64,000 bases of DNA from Streptomyces griseiscabiei (GCF_020010925.1 NZ_JAGJBZ010000004.1:558001-622000); one strand, 5' to 3'. Shown: positions 17,416-26,594, numbered from the stretch's first letter. Numbers and translations: made by a program. The notes: generated from the sequence alone by a model not told the origin.

Positions 17416-19686
17416 TCAGCGGCACACCGCCAGCGCGTCCAGGGCCACCGCCCCCTGTCCCCTCGGCAGCACCATCAGCGGGTTGATGTCCAGCTCCGCG
17501 ATGTCGTCCCCGAGTTCCAGCGCCATGCGCTGCACCCGGAGCACGACCTCCACGAGGGCCTCCACGTCGGCCGGGGGAGCCCCGCGGACCCCGTCCAGCA
17601 GGGCCCGCCCGCGCAGTTCGGCGAGCATGGCGTGGGCCTGGTCCTCGGCGAACGGCGGGACGCGTACGGCGGAGTCGCGCAGGACCTCCACGAGGACACC
17701 GCCGAGGCCGACGGTGACCGTGGGCCCGAAGAGGTCGTCGTGGGTGACGCCCACGACCATCTCCACGCCCCGCTCCACCATCTGGCACACCAGCACCCCG
17801 TCGAGGGAGACGTCCTCGTAGCGGGCGATGTCGGTCAGTTCGCGATAGGCGTCGCGGATCTGGCTCGCCGAGGTCAGCCCGATCTTCACCAGGCCGAGTT
17901 CCGTCTTGTGCGCGATGCGGGCGCCGGACGCCTTCATCACCACCGGATAGCCGACCAGGCTCGCCGCGCGGACGGCCGCCGCCGCGCTGGTCACCAACTG
18001 CTCGCGCGGCACCCGTATCCCGTACGCGCGCAGCAGTTGCTTGGCCGCGTGCTCGCTCAGCTGCTGCCCCGGCCGCATCAGCGCCTTCGCCTTGCGGAAG
18101 GAGGGCGAGGGGGAGCGCGGTGCCTCGTCGAAGGGGGAGCGGTAGGCGGTGGTGAAGCGGCTGTGGTCGAGGTGGGCGCGGACGGCCGTGATGCAGTTGG
18201 CGAAGGTGCGGAAGGTCGCCACCCGGGACGAGCCGAGCAGCGTCTCGCGGTACGCGGCCTCGGTGCCCACCGGCGATCCCCACACCACGCACACCAGCTT
18301 GTCCGTCCGCTCCGCCGCGGCCACCAGGTCCTGGGCGAGCTTGTCGCTCATGGGCGGGAAGGGGCCGGTGATGGGACAGATCAGCACGCCCACCTGCGGG
18401 TCGTCGAGGATCGCGTCGAGGATGCGGGGGCCACGCCAGTCACCCACGGGGTGGCCGCCGTTGTCGACGGGGTTGGCCACGTTCAGATAGCCGGGGATCC
18501 ACTGGTGCAGCTCGGTCTGCTTGGCCTCGGAGAGCGTGGGCAGGGGCAGCCCCGCCTCGGTGGCCAGATCGGCGAAGTGCGCGCCCGTGCCGCCCGAGAT
18601 CGAATAGACGACGACGCCCTCGGGCCGGGGGTCGGCGGCCGGGCCCGGGGTGGCCGTGTCCGGGGTGCGGGGCCGGCGGGACCGTGCCAACAGGGTGGCC
18701 GTGTCCTGGAGTTCGTCGAGGCCGTCGACCCGGATGACCCCGAACTGCCGCATCGCCGCGTCGACCACCGCGTCCGCGCCGGTCAGCTTGCCGGTGTGGG
18801 AGGCGGCGGTGCGGGCGCCGGTCTCGGTGCGGCCGACCTTGACGGCGACGACCGGGACACCGCGCCGGGCGGCCCGGTCGGCGGCCAGGAGGAAGGCGCG
18901 GCCGTCCTTGAGGCCCTCGACGTAGGCGGCGATGGCGCCGACCTCGGGGCGTTCGGCGAAGTAGGAGATGAAGTCGGCGGTCTCCAGGTCGGCCTCGTTG
19001 CCGGTGGGGGCCCAGTGGGAGAGGCGGATGCCGAGTTCCTGGAGGGAGAAGACGAGGCGGCCCTGGTGGCCGGACTGGGTGATGAGCGCGATGGCCGGCC
19101 CGTCGAGGTCGTCCCGGAACCGCTCGAAGGCGTTGAGGTTGGTGTTGGGGCCGAGCAGTCGCAGACCGCCGGCGCGGGCCACGGCGGCGGCCAGCCGCTC
19201 CTGCGCGGCGGCGCCCTCGGCACCGGTCTCGGCGAAACCGGAGGCGAAGGCGACGGCGAACCGCACCTTGGCCGCGGCCAGTTCGTCGATCACGGGGAGG
19301 GGGTCGGAGAGGAGCAGCGCGGCGAGGTCGACCTGTTCGGGCAGCGCGGCGACGGAAGGGACGCAGGGGATGCCGAAGACCGACTCGCGGGTGGGGTGCA
19401 CGGGGTGGAGCCGGGCGCCGACCCGCTCCGACCAGGCGAGGAGCTGCCGGGTGATGCCGGTGTTCGGCCGGCCCTCCGCGTCCGAGGCGCCGACGACGGC
19501 GACGGACTCCGGGCGGAAGAAACGGTCCAGATCGGGGACGTCGGCGTACAGCGGACGCCCGCTGACGTCCAGCTCGCCGGCCTCGGCGGGCCTGCCGTGC
19601 ACGACCTGCGCGGGGTGCTCGCCGCACGCGATGGTCCGGGCCCGGCGGGAGTCGGTGGTGAGGGTGCCGTGGGTTGATCCAAGCAT
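17416..19686 (-). CDS. ADP-forming acyl-CoA synthetase (acetate-CoA ligase family)
   Basis: 756 residues: CoA-binding Rossmann domain (~50-150, FFRPESVAVVGASD), succinyl-CoA-ligase-like domains (~155-480, with SHTGK carrying the probable phospho-histidine), and an ATP-grasp domain (~520-750, VVMKASGARIAHKTELGLV). Uses ATP and CoA to activate a carboxylic acid, releasing ADP and phosphate. ATG at 19686. Substrate unknown; such ligases serve aromatic or branched acids in catabolic clusters. Two regulon operators lie 80-125 bases upstream and an enoyl-CoA hydratase follows. Confidence 0.92.
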   Translation of the reverse strand: MLGSTHGTLTTDSRRARTIACGEHPAQVVHGRPAEAGELDVSGRPLYADVPDLDRFFRPESVAVVGASDAEGRPNTGITRQLLAWSERVGARLHPVHPTRESVFGIPCVPSVAALPEQVDLAALLLSDPLPVIDELAAAKVRFAVAFASGFAETGAEGAAAQERLAAAVARAGGLRLLGPNTNLNAFERFRDDLDGPAIALITQSGHQGRLVFSLQELGIRLSHWAPTGNEADLETADFISYFAERPEVGAIAAYVEGLKDGRAFLLAADRAARRGVPVVAVKVGRTETGARTAASHTGKLTGADAVVDAAMRQFGVIRVDGLDELQDTATLLARSRRPRTPDTATPGPAADPRPEGVVVYSISGGTGAHFADLATEAGLPLPTLSEAKQTELHQWIPGYLNVANPVDNGGHPVGDWRGPRILDAILDDPQVGVLICPITGPFPPMSDKLAQDLVAAAERTDKLVCVVWGSPVGTEAAYRETLLGSSRVATFRTFANCITAVRAHLDHSRFTTAYRSPFDEAPRSPSPSFRKAKALMRPGQQLSEHAAKQLLRAYGIRVPREQLVTSAAAAVRAASLVGYPVVMKASGARIAHKTELGLVKIGLTSASQIRDAYRELTDIARYEDVSLDGVLVCQMVERGVEMVVGVTHDDLFGPTVTVGLGGVLVEVLRDSAVRVPPFAEDQAHAMLAELRGRALLDGVRGAPPADVEALVEVVLRVQRMALELGDDIAELDINPLMVLPRGQGAVALDALAVCR

Positions 19687-19765
19687 CGGTCCGCCCGCTC
19701 CTGTGTGACAGCCAATTCAGTGACGTGACGAGTGACGTGACGAGCGACGTGACGCGTTCACGAAT

Positions 19766-19780
19766 CTGACGACACGTCAG
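19766..19780. promoter_or_regulatory. regulon operator, copy 4 (extended palindrome)
   Basis: CTGACGACACGTCAG inside a 9+5+9 palindrome (GAATCTGAC...GTCAGATTC, 19762-19784), the most symmetrical copy in the window. Confidence 0.85.
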
Positions 19781-19796
19781 ATTCAAGACTACTGAA

Positions 19797-19811
19797 CTGA
19801 CGCTGTGTCAG
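19797..19811. promoter_or_regulatory. regulon operator, copy 5
   Basis: CTGACGCTGTGTCAG, 11 of 12 arm positions, spaced 31 bases (three helical turns) from copy 4. Confidence 0.7.
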
Positions 19812-19942
19812 GAATGGGCGTGCGAGCAAAGTTACGCGGCGGTAAGGGAGTTCGAAGGGGTTGTACCCGCGCGGGGCGCGGGTCAGACGTGGGCGACGGG
19901 ACCGGTGCGGAGGCGAGGGCGGGAGGTGGCGGGGCCGTCCGG

Positions 19943-21175
19943 TCAGGGCGTGGTGCGGACGCGGACCGTGAGCGCGTCGCGCGTGGCGACGCCGCCCTTC
20001 CTCGCGACGGCCTTGGCGATCTTCTCGGCGTCGAGGGCGAGTTCGCGGAACATGCCGCTGATGGGGTTGGTGAAGCCGGTGAAGTAGAGACCGGGCGCGT
20101 TCTTGGGGGAACGGGCGCCGTGCACGACCGGTCGGCCGCGGCCGTCGAGGACGTCGAGGTGTCCGACGAGCCCCTCCAGGGCGCGCCGGTACCCGGTGGC
20201 GGCGATCACGGCGTCGGTCTCGATCCGGCCGCCGTCGCCGAGGACGACCTTGCCGTCCTCGAACCCCTCGACCGGGCCGACGATCTCGACCTTCCCCTTC
20301 CGTACGGCGTCGATGAGGCCGACGTCCTGCACGGGGATGGAGCCCTGGTTCACCCGGGAGTAGAGGCCGGTGTCGGGGCGGGACAGGCCGTGCGCGGACA
20401 GGTCCGGCACGGCGAGCTTCGCCATCGGCCGGGCGAGCCGGTCCACCAGGGCGACCGGCAGCCGCCGTACGAGGACGCCCGTGTACTGGGCCGCCCAGCC
20501 GGCGGTCGACCGGCGCACGATGTGCGGGGCGGTGCGCACCGCGAGCCGTACGCGCCGGGCGCCGCCCTCGACGAGGTCGACGGCGATCTCGGCGCCGGTG
20601 TTGCCGATGCCGACGACGAGGACGTCACGGCCGGCGTAGGGCTCGGCGTTGCGGTACGCGGAGGCATGCGTCAGGTCGCCGGTGTACGAGTCCCGGCCGG
20701 GCCAGTCGGGAAGGTGGGGTGTGTGGTTGTGGCCGGTGGCGACGACGACCGCGCTGCCGGTCAGCTCGCGGCCGCCGGTGGCGTGCAGCAGCCAGCCGGT
20801 GTCGTCGGCGGTCCGCTCGACCCGGGAGACCTCGACGCCGGTCACGATCTCCAGCTGGTGGACCTCGGCGTACTTCTCCAGGTAGCGCACCACGTTGTCC
20901 CGCGCCACCCACCGGCCGAAGCGGCGCGGCATGGGCAGGCCGGGCAGGCCCGACAGCCGCCGGGTGGTGTGCAGACGCAGCCGGTCGTAGTGCCGCCGCC
21001 AGGACGCCCCGACCGCGTCCGCCTTCTCCAGCACGACCGCCCGTACGCCCTGGGCCCGCAGCGCGTACGCGACGGCCAGCCCACCGGGGCCGCCGCCGAT
21101 CACGTAGACGGGGCGGTCGGAGGGGGCGGGGGTCGCGGATCCGGTGGGGTCCACAGGGGTTCTGGAGTCGGCCAT
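19943..21175 (-). CDS. FAD/NAD(P)-binding monooxygenase (FMO/BVMO-like)
   Basis: 410 residues. FAD motif GGGPGG near the start, NADPH motif VVGIGNTGAEIA in the middle, and the linker ATGHNHTPHLPDWPG of class B flavin monooxygenases. Close in style to YUCCA/FMO proteins; could hydroxylate or perform Baeyer-Villiger oxidation. ATG at 21175 chosen because the product then reaches the FAD motif at the usual distance; upstream in-frame sequence is low complexity. A regulon operator is ~190 bases upstream, nearer the divergent gene, so control by it is uncertain. Confidence 0.88.
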   Translation of the reverse strand: MADSRTPVDPTGSATPAPSDRPVYVIGGGPGGLAVAYALRAQGVRAVVLEKADAVGASWRRHYDRLRLHTTRRLSGLPGLPMPRRFGRWVARDNVVRYLEKYAEVHQLEIVTGVEVSRVERTADDTGWLLHATGGRELTGSAVVVATGHNHTPHLPDWPGRDSYTGDLTHASAYRNAEPYAGRDVLVVGIGNTGAEIAVDLVEGGARRVRLAVRTAPHIVRRSTAGWAAQYTGVLVRRLPVALVDRLARPMAKLAVPDLSAHGLSRPDTGLYSRVNQGSIPVQDVGLIDAVRKGKVEIVGPVEGFEDGKVVLGDGGRIETDAVIAATGYRRALEGLVGHLDVLDGRGRPVVHGARSPKNAPGLYFTGFTNPISGMFRELALDAEKIAKAVARKGGVATRDALTVRVRTTP

Positions 21176-21367
21176 GTGCCTGAGCGTATGCACGCCCTCA
21201 CTTGTTGGGTCTCGGTCAAGCCCGGAATTGGTTGCGGATTGATCACGGCTGTAGGAGGGGTGGGTGGGATCTGTGGCGTAGGTCTCCCGGAGCGTGGAGG
21301 CGGTGTGGTGGTGGCCGGGACGGCTGTCCGTCCCCATCCCTTGCGCATCCCGCCCCGGTCCGCTGAA

Positions 21368-21382
21368 CTGACGTACCGTCAG
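21368..21382. promoter_or_regulatory. regulon operator, copy 6
   Basis: CTGACGTACCGTCAG, perfect arms, 38 bases upstream of the DoxX-like gene. Confidence 0.85.
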
Positions 21383-21420
21383 AAACCCCGTGCGCGGATG
21401 CGGAAGGGCGGCGATGTCCG

Positions 21421-21876
21421 ATGCCCATGGACTCGATCTGGCTCAGTGGTGCCGAATGGCTGGCCGTGCTCCGGATCGGGCTCGGGCTGTGGTGGCTGGA
21501 GAGTTGGCGGCACAAGGACAAGAAGGCCTGGTTCCGGGAGGGGTCCGGGATCGCGTGGGCGGCGGGGGTGGCGGAGAAGCACCGGTGGGCGGCCGTGCGG
21601 AGCGGGTTCGACGTGGTGGTCAGGCCCCGGCCGCGCACGATGGCGTACGTCGTCGTGTACGCCGAACTCGCCCTCGGCCTCGGGCTGGTCCTCGGCGTGC
21701 TCACCCCGGTCGCGCTCGTGGGCGGGCTGGTCCTCAACCTCCTCTACCTCGTCCTGATGATCCACGACTGGGCCGAGCAGGGGCAGAACTCGATGATGGC
21801 GCTGATCTCGGTGGTGGCGCTGTTCGGGATGTCCTGGCAGACCTGGTCCGTCGACAGCGCGCTGGGGCTGTTCTGA
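21421..21876 (+). CDS. DoxX-like integral membrane protein
   Basis: 151 residues with four hydrophobic segments; the pattern VLRIGLGLWWLESW ... YAELALGLGLVLGVLTPVALVGGLVLNLLY fits the DoxX/DoxD family. Members are membrane subunits linked to quinone or thiol redox. Its stop overlaps the DUF35 start (TGATG), so the two are translationally coupled. Under a perfect regulon operator. Alternative start at 21427. Confidence 0.82.
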   Translation: MPMDSIWLSGAEWLAVLRIGLGLWWLESWRHKDKKAWFREGSGIAWAAGVAEKHRWAAVRSGFDVVVRPRPRTMAYVVVYAELALGLGLVLGVLTPVALVGGLVLNLLYLVLMIHDWAEQGQNSMMALISVVALFGMSWQTWSVDSALGLF

Positions 21877-22319
21877 TGGGCGCGCGGACGGGCGGGCGGT
21901 TCGACCTGCCCGAGGCCGACGGGTTCAGCCGTACGTACTGGGAGGCCGCCGCCGAGGGGCGGTTGCTGATCCGGCGGTGCGCGGCCGCGGGGTGCGGGCG
22001 CGCCCACCACTATCCGCGTGAGTTCTGCCCGTACTGCTGGAGCGAGGACGTGCGCTGGGAGGAGGCCTCCGGGCACGCGACGCTCTACACCTGGTCCGTC
22101 GTCCACCGCAACGACCTGCCGCCCTTCGGGGAGCGGACGCCGTACGTCGCCGCCGTCGTCGATCTCGTGGAGGGGCCGCGGATGATGACCGAGGTGGTGG
22201 AGGGGGAGGCGGCGGAGTCCGGGGACGGGGGTTCGCGGTTGTGGGCCGGGATGGGGCTGGAAGTGGTCTTCCGGGACGCCGGGGGCTGTGCGGTGCCCGT
22301 ATTTCGCGCGCGCTCGTGA
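21876..22319 (+). CDS. DUF35 / Zn-ribbon OB-fold protein
   Basis: 147 residues: an N-terminal rubredoxin-like zinc ribbon (RRCAAAGCG ... FCPYC) and an OB fold (TLYTWSVVHRNDLPPFGERTPYVAAVVDL). DUF35 proteins bind thiolase-like lipid-transfer proteins and complete aldolase or thiolase complexes, such as ChsH2 with Ltp2 in cholesterol side-chain removal. No Ltp gene adjoins it; candidates lie at 25.4 and 39.8 kb. Confidence 0.88.
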   Translation: MGARTGGRFDLPEADGFSRTYWEAAAEGRLLIRRCAAAGCGRAHHYPREFCPYCWSEDVRWEEASGHATLYTWSVVHRNDLPPFGERTPYVAAVVDLVEGPRMMTEVVEGEAAESGDGGSRLWAGMGLEVVFRDAGGCAVPVFRARS

Positions 22320-22343
22320 CGAGGCGCGCGTTTCAATGGGGCG

Positions 22344-22955
22344 GTGAGCCGTACCGATGAGCGACCAACCGCCGAGCCGCACGGTCACGGCCTGCGGTTG
22401 TGCGCCTGGGACGCCGGGTCCGACGTGGACGTCGAGGCGTGGTTCCGCGGGCGTACCGATCCGGACTTCCGGCGGTGGAACACACCGATGCTGTGGGACG
22501 AGAGCTTCGAGGGCGCCCGGGAGTCCCTGCGGCGGCGCGTCGAGTCCGACGCCGAGGGCAGGACCGTGTCCTTCCGGATCACGGACGCGACGACCGGGGC
22601 GACGCTCGGGCAGATCGGGCTGAGCGGTATCGACGGGCATCTGCGCCGGGCCGTCGTCGGCTACTGGGTGCTGCCCGAGGCCCGTGGCCGCCGTGTCGCC
22701 ACCCGCGCGCTCGACCTCGCCACGCGCTGGACCTTCACCGAACTCGGCATCCACCGGCTCGAACTGAACCATGTCGGCGACCACGCCGCGTCCTGCCGCA
22801 TCGCCGAGCTGTGCGGGTTCCCGTACGAGGGGAACATGCGCGGGGCCGCGTTCGACGCGGGGCGCCACGACGCCTTCCGGGACGCGCATCTGCACGCACG
22901 GCTGGCCACGGACCCGGCACCCGAGGGGATTTGGGGATCTGATGAGCGCGCATGA
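22344..22955 (+). CDS. GNAT-family N-acetyltransferase
   Basis: 203 residues, RimJ/RimL style: GYWVLPEARGRRVATRALDLATRW is the acetyl-CoA-binding motif A and HRLELNHVGDHAASCRIAELCGF motif B. Acetylates an amine, possibly a protein N-terminus. GTG start with GGGGCGG immediately upstream. Its last codons overlap the methyltransferase start by 14 bases. Confidence 0.88.
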   Translation: MSRTDERPTAEPHGHGLRLCAWDAGSDVDVEAWFRGRTDPDFRRWNTPMLWDESFEGARESLRRRVESDAEGRTVSFRITDATTGATLGQIGLSGIDGHLRRAVVGYWVLPEARGRRVATRALDLATRWTFTELGIHRLELNHVGDHAASCRIAELCGFPYEGNMRGAAFDAGRHDAFRDAHLHARLATDPAPEGIWGSDERA

Positions 22956-23766
22956 CGGAAACAGCGGTGCGGACGGCTTCCCGGACGCCTACGAGGAGGT
23001 CGCCGACGCCGACGGGTACTTCGGCGAGGACGTCGCCGCGCACTACGACGACCCCTCGGACGACCCCTTCGACGACATGTTCGGCCCGGCGGCCGTGGAC
23101 CCCGTCGTCGAGCTGATCGCCCAGCTGGCGGAGGAACCCGGCGCCGAAGAGGGCGCGCGGGCGCTGGAGTTCGGGATCGGGACCGGGCGGATCGCGCTGC
23201 CGCTGGCCCGGCGGGGTGTGCCGGTGCACGGCATCGACCTGTCACGGGCCATGGTGGAGCGGCTGCGGGCCAAGCCCGGCGGCGCGGACATCGGCGTCAC
23301 CATCGGGGACTTCGCCACGACCCGGGTGGACGGGCCCGCCTTCACCGTCGCCTACCTCGTCTTCAACACGATCAACAACCTGCTCACCCAGGACGCCCAG
23401 GTGGACTGCTTCCGCAACGCCGCCGCGCATCTCGTGCCCGGCGGCCGTTTCGTGATCGAGGTCGGGGTGCCGGATCTGCGGCGGCTGCCGCCAGGGCAGA
23501 ACGCGGTGCCGTTCCGGGTCGGCCCGGCGCGGCTGGGGTTCGACACGTACGAGGTGGCGACCCAGGGGCTGCGGTCGCACCACATGACGGTCGTCGAGGG
23601 GCGGCCGGTGTACCGGTCGATGCCGTTCCGGTACGTCTGGCCGGCCGAGCTGGATCTGATGGCCCGGCTGGCGGGGATGCGGCTGCGGGACCGGTGGGAG
23701 GGGTGGAAGGGGGAGCCGTTCACGAACGAGAGCACCACGCACGTGTCCGTGTGGGAGAAGGCCTGA
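22942..23766 (+). CDS. SAM-dependent methyltransferase
   Basis: 274 residues. Class I motif I is ALEFGIGTGRIALPLARRG, followed by the acidic end of beta-2 (VHGIDLS) and motif post-I features; the N-terminus YFGEDVAAHYDD resembles small-molecule methyltransferases. ATG at 22942 chosen because it overlaps the upstream stop and the upstream extension has another gene's bias. Acceptor unknown. Pairs with the GNAT gene in one transcript. Confidence 0.88.
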   Translation: MSAHDGNSGADGFPDAYEEVADADGYFGEDVAAHYDDPSDDPFDDMFGPAAVDPVVELIAQLAEEPGAEEGARALEFGIGTGRIALPLARRGVPVHGIDLSRAMVERLRAKPGGADIGVTIGDFATTRVDGPAFTVAYLVFNTINNLLTQDAQVDCFRNAAAHLVPGGRFVIEVGVPDLRRLPPGQNAVPFRVGPARLGFDTYEVATQGLRSHHMTVVEGRPVYRSMPFRYVWPAELDLMARLAGMRLRDRWEGWKGEPFTNESTTHVSVWEKA

Positions 23767-23819
23767 CCGTCCGGCCCCGGCACAGGACGCCCGAGGGGGC
23801 GGTCCAGGAAGGCGGCCCG

Positions 23820-24545
23820 TCAGGGCCACAGCAGCTCCGTGGCCCAACCGCCGCCCTCCCGCCGGTAGTCCAGCCGTACGTGCCGGCGCCGCGCGTCCCC
23901 CTGGAAGAACTCCACCTCGTCCGGCTCCACGACGTACGCCGTCCAGGTCGGTACGGCCACGTCCGGTTCCCGCTCGGCACGGGCCCAGGCGTCCTCCGAG
24001 GCGCGCTCCAACTCCTCGTAGGAGGAGAGGACTTCGCTCTGCCGGCCGACGAGGGCGGCGGCCAGCGCCCCCGTCGAGCGGGCGTGCAGATCGGCCTGGG
24101 CGACCTCGGCGGGTTCGACGGTGACCGGGCCGCGCACCCGGACCTGGCGGCCGAGGAGGGGCCAGTAGAAGCCGAGGGACGCGTACGGGCGGGCCGCGAG
24201 CTGGCGGCCCTTGCGGCTGCCGGAGTGGGAGGCGAAGTGCCAGCCCCGCGCGTCCACGTCGTGCAGCATCACCGTACGGACGTCCGGCCGGCCCTCCGCG
24301 TCCGCCGTGGCCAGCGACATGGTGTGCGGCTCCACCTCCCCGGCGGCCACGGCCTCGCCGAACCAGCCGGCGAAGAGCGCCACCGGCTCGGCCGGGGCCG
24401 CCGCCGGGTCGAACAACGGCAGGGCGCTGACCTTCGGGTCCCAGACCCGCAGCCCGCGCAGGGCCTGAACGACCTCGGACGGTCCGGAGACGGTCCGGGG
24501 CTGGGGCTGCGGCCCGGAAGGGGGCCGGGAAGAGGGCTCGATCAT
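23820..24545 (-). CDS. pdxH: pyridoxamine 5'-phosphate oxidase-like protein
   Basis: 241 residues with FMN-binding split-barrel features (TVMLHDVDARGWHFASHSGSRKGRQLAARP) and the C-terminal dimerisation domain. PdxH oxidises pyridoxamine or pyridoxine phosphate to PLP. Two departures from classical PdxH: the N-terminus is shortened before WFGEA, and the ending RRHVRLDYRREGGGW...LLWP replaces the usual RLxP, so a PhzG-like or divergent paralogue is possible. ATG at 24545. Confidence 0.75.
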   Translation of the reverse strand: MIEPSSRPPSGPQPQPRTVSGPSEVVQALRGLRVWDPKVSALPLFDPAAAPAEPVALFAGWFGEAVAAGEVEPHTMSLATADAEGRPDVRTVMLHDVDARGWHFASHSGSRKGRQLAARPYASLGFYWPLLGRQVRVRGPVTVEPAEVAQADLHARSTGALAAALVGRQSEVLSSYEELERASEDAWARAEREPDVAVPTWTAYVVEPDEVEFFQGDARRRHVRLDYRREGGGWATELLWP

Positions 24546-24599
24546 GGGTGGGACGGTCTCACACCGACCCCGGATCGGACGAGACCCACCTCTCGGGCC

Positions 24600-24938
24600 T
24601 CAGCCGACGGTGTACGCGGCGTCCCCGAAATCCGCGATCACCCGCAGTTCCCCGCCCAGCGCGCGGATGTAGGCCCGCAGGGTCGCCACCTCGGTGCGGT
24701 CGATCTCGCCGTTCTCGATCGCGGAGACCCGGGGAGCCGAGACCCCCATGGAGTCGGCGACGTCCCGCTGCGTGAGATCTTGCTCCCGTCGGACTTCGGC
24801 GAGTTTGTAGGCGCGGATCTCGGCGAGGAGCTGGTCCATGTCCGCCCGCTTCTGCTCGGCGGACCGCACCGGGAGCCCGGCGGCTCGCCGTTGCTCGTCG
24901 GCACGGCGCTTGACTTCCTCCCAGCGAACGGTGCTCAT
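24600..24938 (-). CDS. XRE-family antitoxin (HigA-like)
   Basis: 112 residues with a helix-turn-helix at ~55-105 (EQDLTQRDVADSMGVSAPRVSAIENGE). It begins inside the last codons of the RelE/HigB-like gene (4-base overlap), the toxin-first order of HigBA modules. It would neutralise the toxin and repress the operon, probably through the palindrome at 25321. Confidence 0.85.
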   Translation of the reverse strand: MSTVRWEEVKRRADEQRRAAGLPVRSAEQKRADMDQLLAEIRAYKLAEVRREQDLTQRDVADSMGVSAPRVSAIENGEIDRTEVATLRAYIRALGGELRVIADFGDAAYTVG

Positions 24939-25297
24939 TCGTACTCCCTCGTAGTCAGTTCGGCGATGTGCTCGTGATACCGCTTCTCGGCGACCGGGAT
25001 GTTGGTGTCGTACCAGCCGCTCCAGTTTCCGGCCTTGTCCCCGGCGACCAGCAGAACGGCACGGCGCACAGGGTCGAAGGCGAACAGGATCCGGATCTCG
25101 GTCCTGCCGGACGAGCCGGGCCTCAGCTCCTTGAGGTGATGCTGTTCCGCGCCCTTGATCCGGTCAACGAGCGGGCGGCCGAGTGCGGGGCCGCACAGGG
25201 CGAGAGCATCGATGGCGTCCTCCACCTGATCCGCGCTGCCATCGTCGGCCTTGACCAGATCGCCGAACCATGTCGCCACTTCCGCGACGAGAATCAC
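24935..25297 (-). CDS. RelE/HigB-like toxin (Gp49 family)
   Basis: 120 residues. ELRPGSSGRTEIRILFAFDPVRRAVLLVAGDKAGNW fits the Gp49/HigB mRNA-interferase core, where basic and aromatic residues cleave ribosome-bound mRNA. GTG start at 25297. Directly upstream of the XRE antitoxin. Flanked by a perfect AT-rich palindrome unlike the surrounding DNA. Confidence 0.82.
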   Translation of the reverse strand: MILVAEVATWFGDLVKADDGSADQVEDAIDALALCGPALGRPLVDRIKGAEQHHLKELRPGSSGRTEIRILFAFDPVRRAVLLVAGDKAGNWSGWYDTNIPVAEKRYHEHIAELTTREYE

Positions 25298-25320
25298 TTC
25301 CCATTGAGCATGTGCAGGAA

Positions 25321-25338
25321 ATTAATGCAAGCATTAAT
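25321..25338. promoter_or_regulatory. perfect 18-bp AT-rich palindrome (HigA operator candidate)
   Basis: ATTAATGC-AA-GCATTAAT, 24 bases upstream of the toxin start, in otherwise ~70% GC sequence. Likely bound by the XRE antitoxin for autorepression. Confidence 0.75.
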
Positions 25339-25393
25339 CCAGATGCTCTGACCAGCCCGGATTCACCCGAACGGGTTGCCGGACGGGCGCATC

Positions 25394-26575
25394 TCACCCC
25401 CGCCCCAGCACCACCGTCCCCGACGAGCAGAACCAGCCGCCCGTGCCCGAGGCGACGGACAGACGGGGCGGGTGGCCGTCGGCGGTGTGGATCTGGTGGT
25501 CGCCGGCCTCGCCGCGCAGCTGGCGTACGGCTTCGACGAGGAGGAACAGGCCGCGCATACCGGGGTGCTGGGCGGAGAGGCCGCCGCCGTCGGTGTTGAC
25601 GGGGAGGTCGCCGGTGAGGGTCAGGCGGTTCTTCTCGACGAAGGCGCCGCCCTCGCCCTTGGCGCAGAACCCGAGGTCCTCCAGGGTCACCAGGGTCATG
25701 TAGGTGAAGGCGTCGTAGATCTCCGCGAAGTCGATCTCGGCCGGGGCGACCCCGGCGCGCTCGAAGGCCAGCCGCCCGCTGACCGCCGCCGGGGAGACCG
25801 TGAAGTCGTCCCACTCGGACATGGTCGTGTGGGAGACGTACTCACCCGTGCCGAGGATCCAGACGGGGGCCGCCGGCCGGCAGTCCCGTACGTACTCCTC
25901 CGCCGCCAGCAGGACCGCCGCGCCCCCGTCGGAGCGGATGCAGCAGTGCAGCTTGGTGAACGGGTCCGCGATGGGCGGGGAGGAGAGCACGTCGTCGACG
26001 GTGATCGGGGTGCGGAACATCGCCTCCGGGTTCGCCGCCGCGTTCGCCCGCGCCTGTACGGCCACCGAGGCCAGCTGCTCCAGGGTCGTGCCGTACTCGT
26101 GCATATGGCGGCGCGCGGCCATGGCGTACTTGGAGATCAGGGTGTGCCCGTAGGGGACCTCGTACTGCAGGGGGCCGCGAGCCCCGAAGGAGAGGTTGCC
26201 GGTGCGGCGGCCCGCCCTGATGTCCGCGCGGGCCGTGGAGCCGTAGACGAGGAGGACGACGTTCGCGTGCCCGGCGGCGATCGCGTCCGCCGCGTGCGCC
26301 GCCATGACCTCCCAGGTCGCGCCCCCGACGGACGTGGAGTCCACCCAGGTGGGCCGCAGGCCCAGGTACTCCGCCACCTCCACCGGCGCCAGCGTGCCCA
26401 GACCGGCCGAGGCCAGGCCGTCGATCGCCGTGCGCTCCAGCCCGGCGTCGGCGAGCGCCCGGCGGGCGGCCTGCGCGTGGAGCGCGTACGGGGTCGAGTG
26501 CGGCGTCGCGTCGTCCAACCGGCCGCAGTCGGAGAGTGCCGCCCCGACGATCGCGACCTTCCGGCCTCCAGTCAT
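25394..26575 (-). CDS. thiolase-like lipid-transfer protein (Ltp type), no nucleophile cysteine
   Basis: 393 residues of the thiolase fold. The position of the thiolase N-x-x-C-x-S-G motif reads STSVGGATW, without the acylated Cys, while the second-half motifs (FAEIYDAFTYMTLVTLEDLGFCAKGEGG; NTDGGGL) persist. Such degenerate thiolases (Ltp2-like) act as retro-aldolases with DUF35 partners, cleaving beta-hydroxy acyl-CoA side chains. ATG at 26575 lies only four bases from a regulon operator and has no ribosome site, so the mRNA may be leaderless. No DUF35 gene adjoins it. Confidence 0.88.
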   Translation of the reverse strand: MTGGRKVAIVGAALSDCGRLDDATPHSTPYALHAQAARRALADAGLERTAIDGLASAGLGTLAPVEVAEYLGLRPTWVDSTSVGGATWEVMAAHAADAIAAGHANVVLLVYGSTARADIRAGRRTGNLSFGARGPLQYEVPYGHTLISKYAMAARRHMHEYGTTLEQLASVAVQARANAAANPEAMFRTPITVDDVLSSPPIADPFTKLHCCIRSDGGAAVLLAAEEYVRDCRPAAPVWILGTGEYVSHTTMSEWDDFTVSPAAVSGRLAFERAGVAPAEIDFAEIYDAFTYMTLVTLEDLGFCAKGEGGAFVEKNRLTLTGDLPVNTDGGGLSAQHPGMRGLFLLVEAVRQLRGEAGDHQIHTADGHPPRLSVASGTGGWFCSSGTVVLGRG

Positions 26576-26579
26576 GAAA

Positions 26580-26594
26580 CTGACGGTACATCAG
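26580..26594. promoter_or_regulatory. regulon operator, copy 7
   Basis: CTGACGGTACATCAG, 11 of 12 arm positions, abutting the Ltp start codon. Confidence 0.75.

Noticed and set aside
16873..19677. 934-codon open frame on the plus strand opposite the ADP-forming ligase
   Set aside because: Product is a G/R/H-rich low-complexity string; codon-position GC fits the minus-strand gene, which has clear domains.
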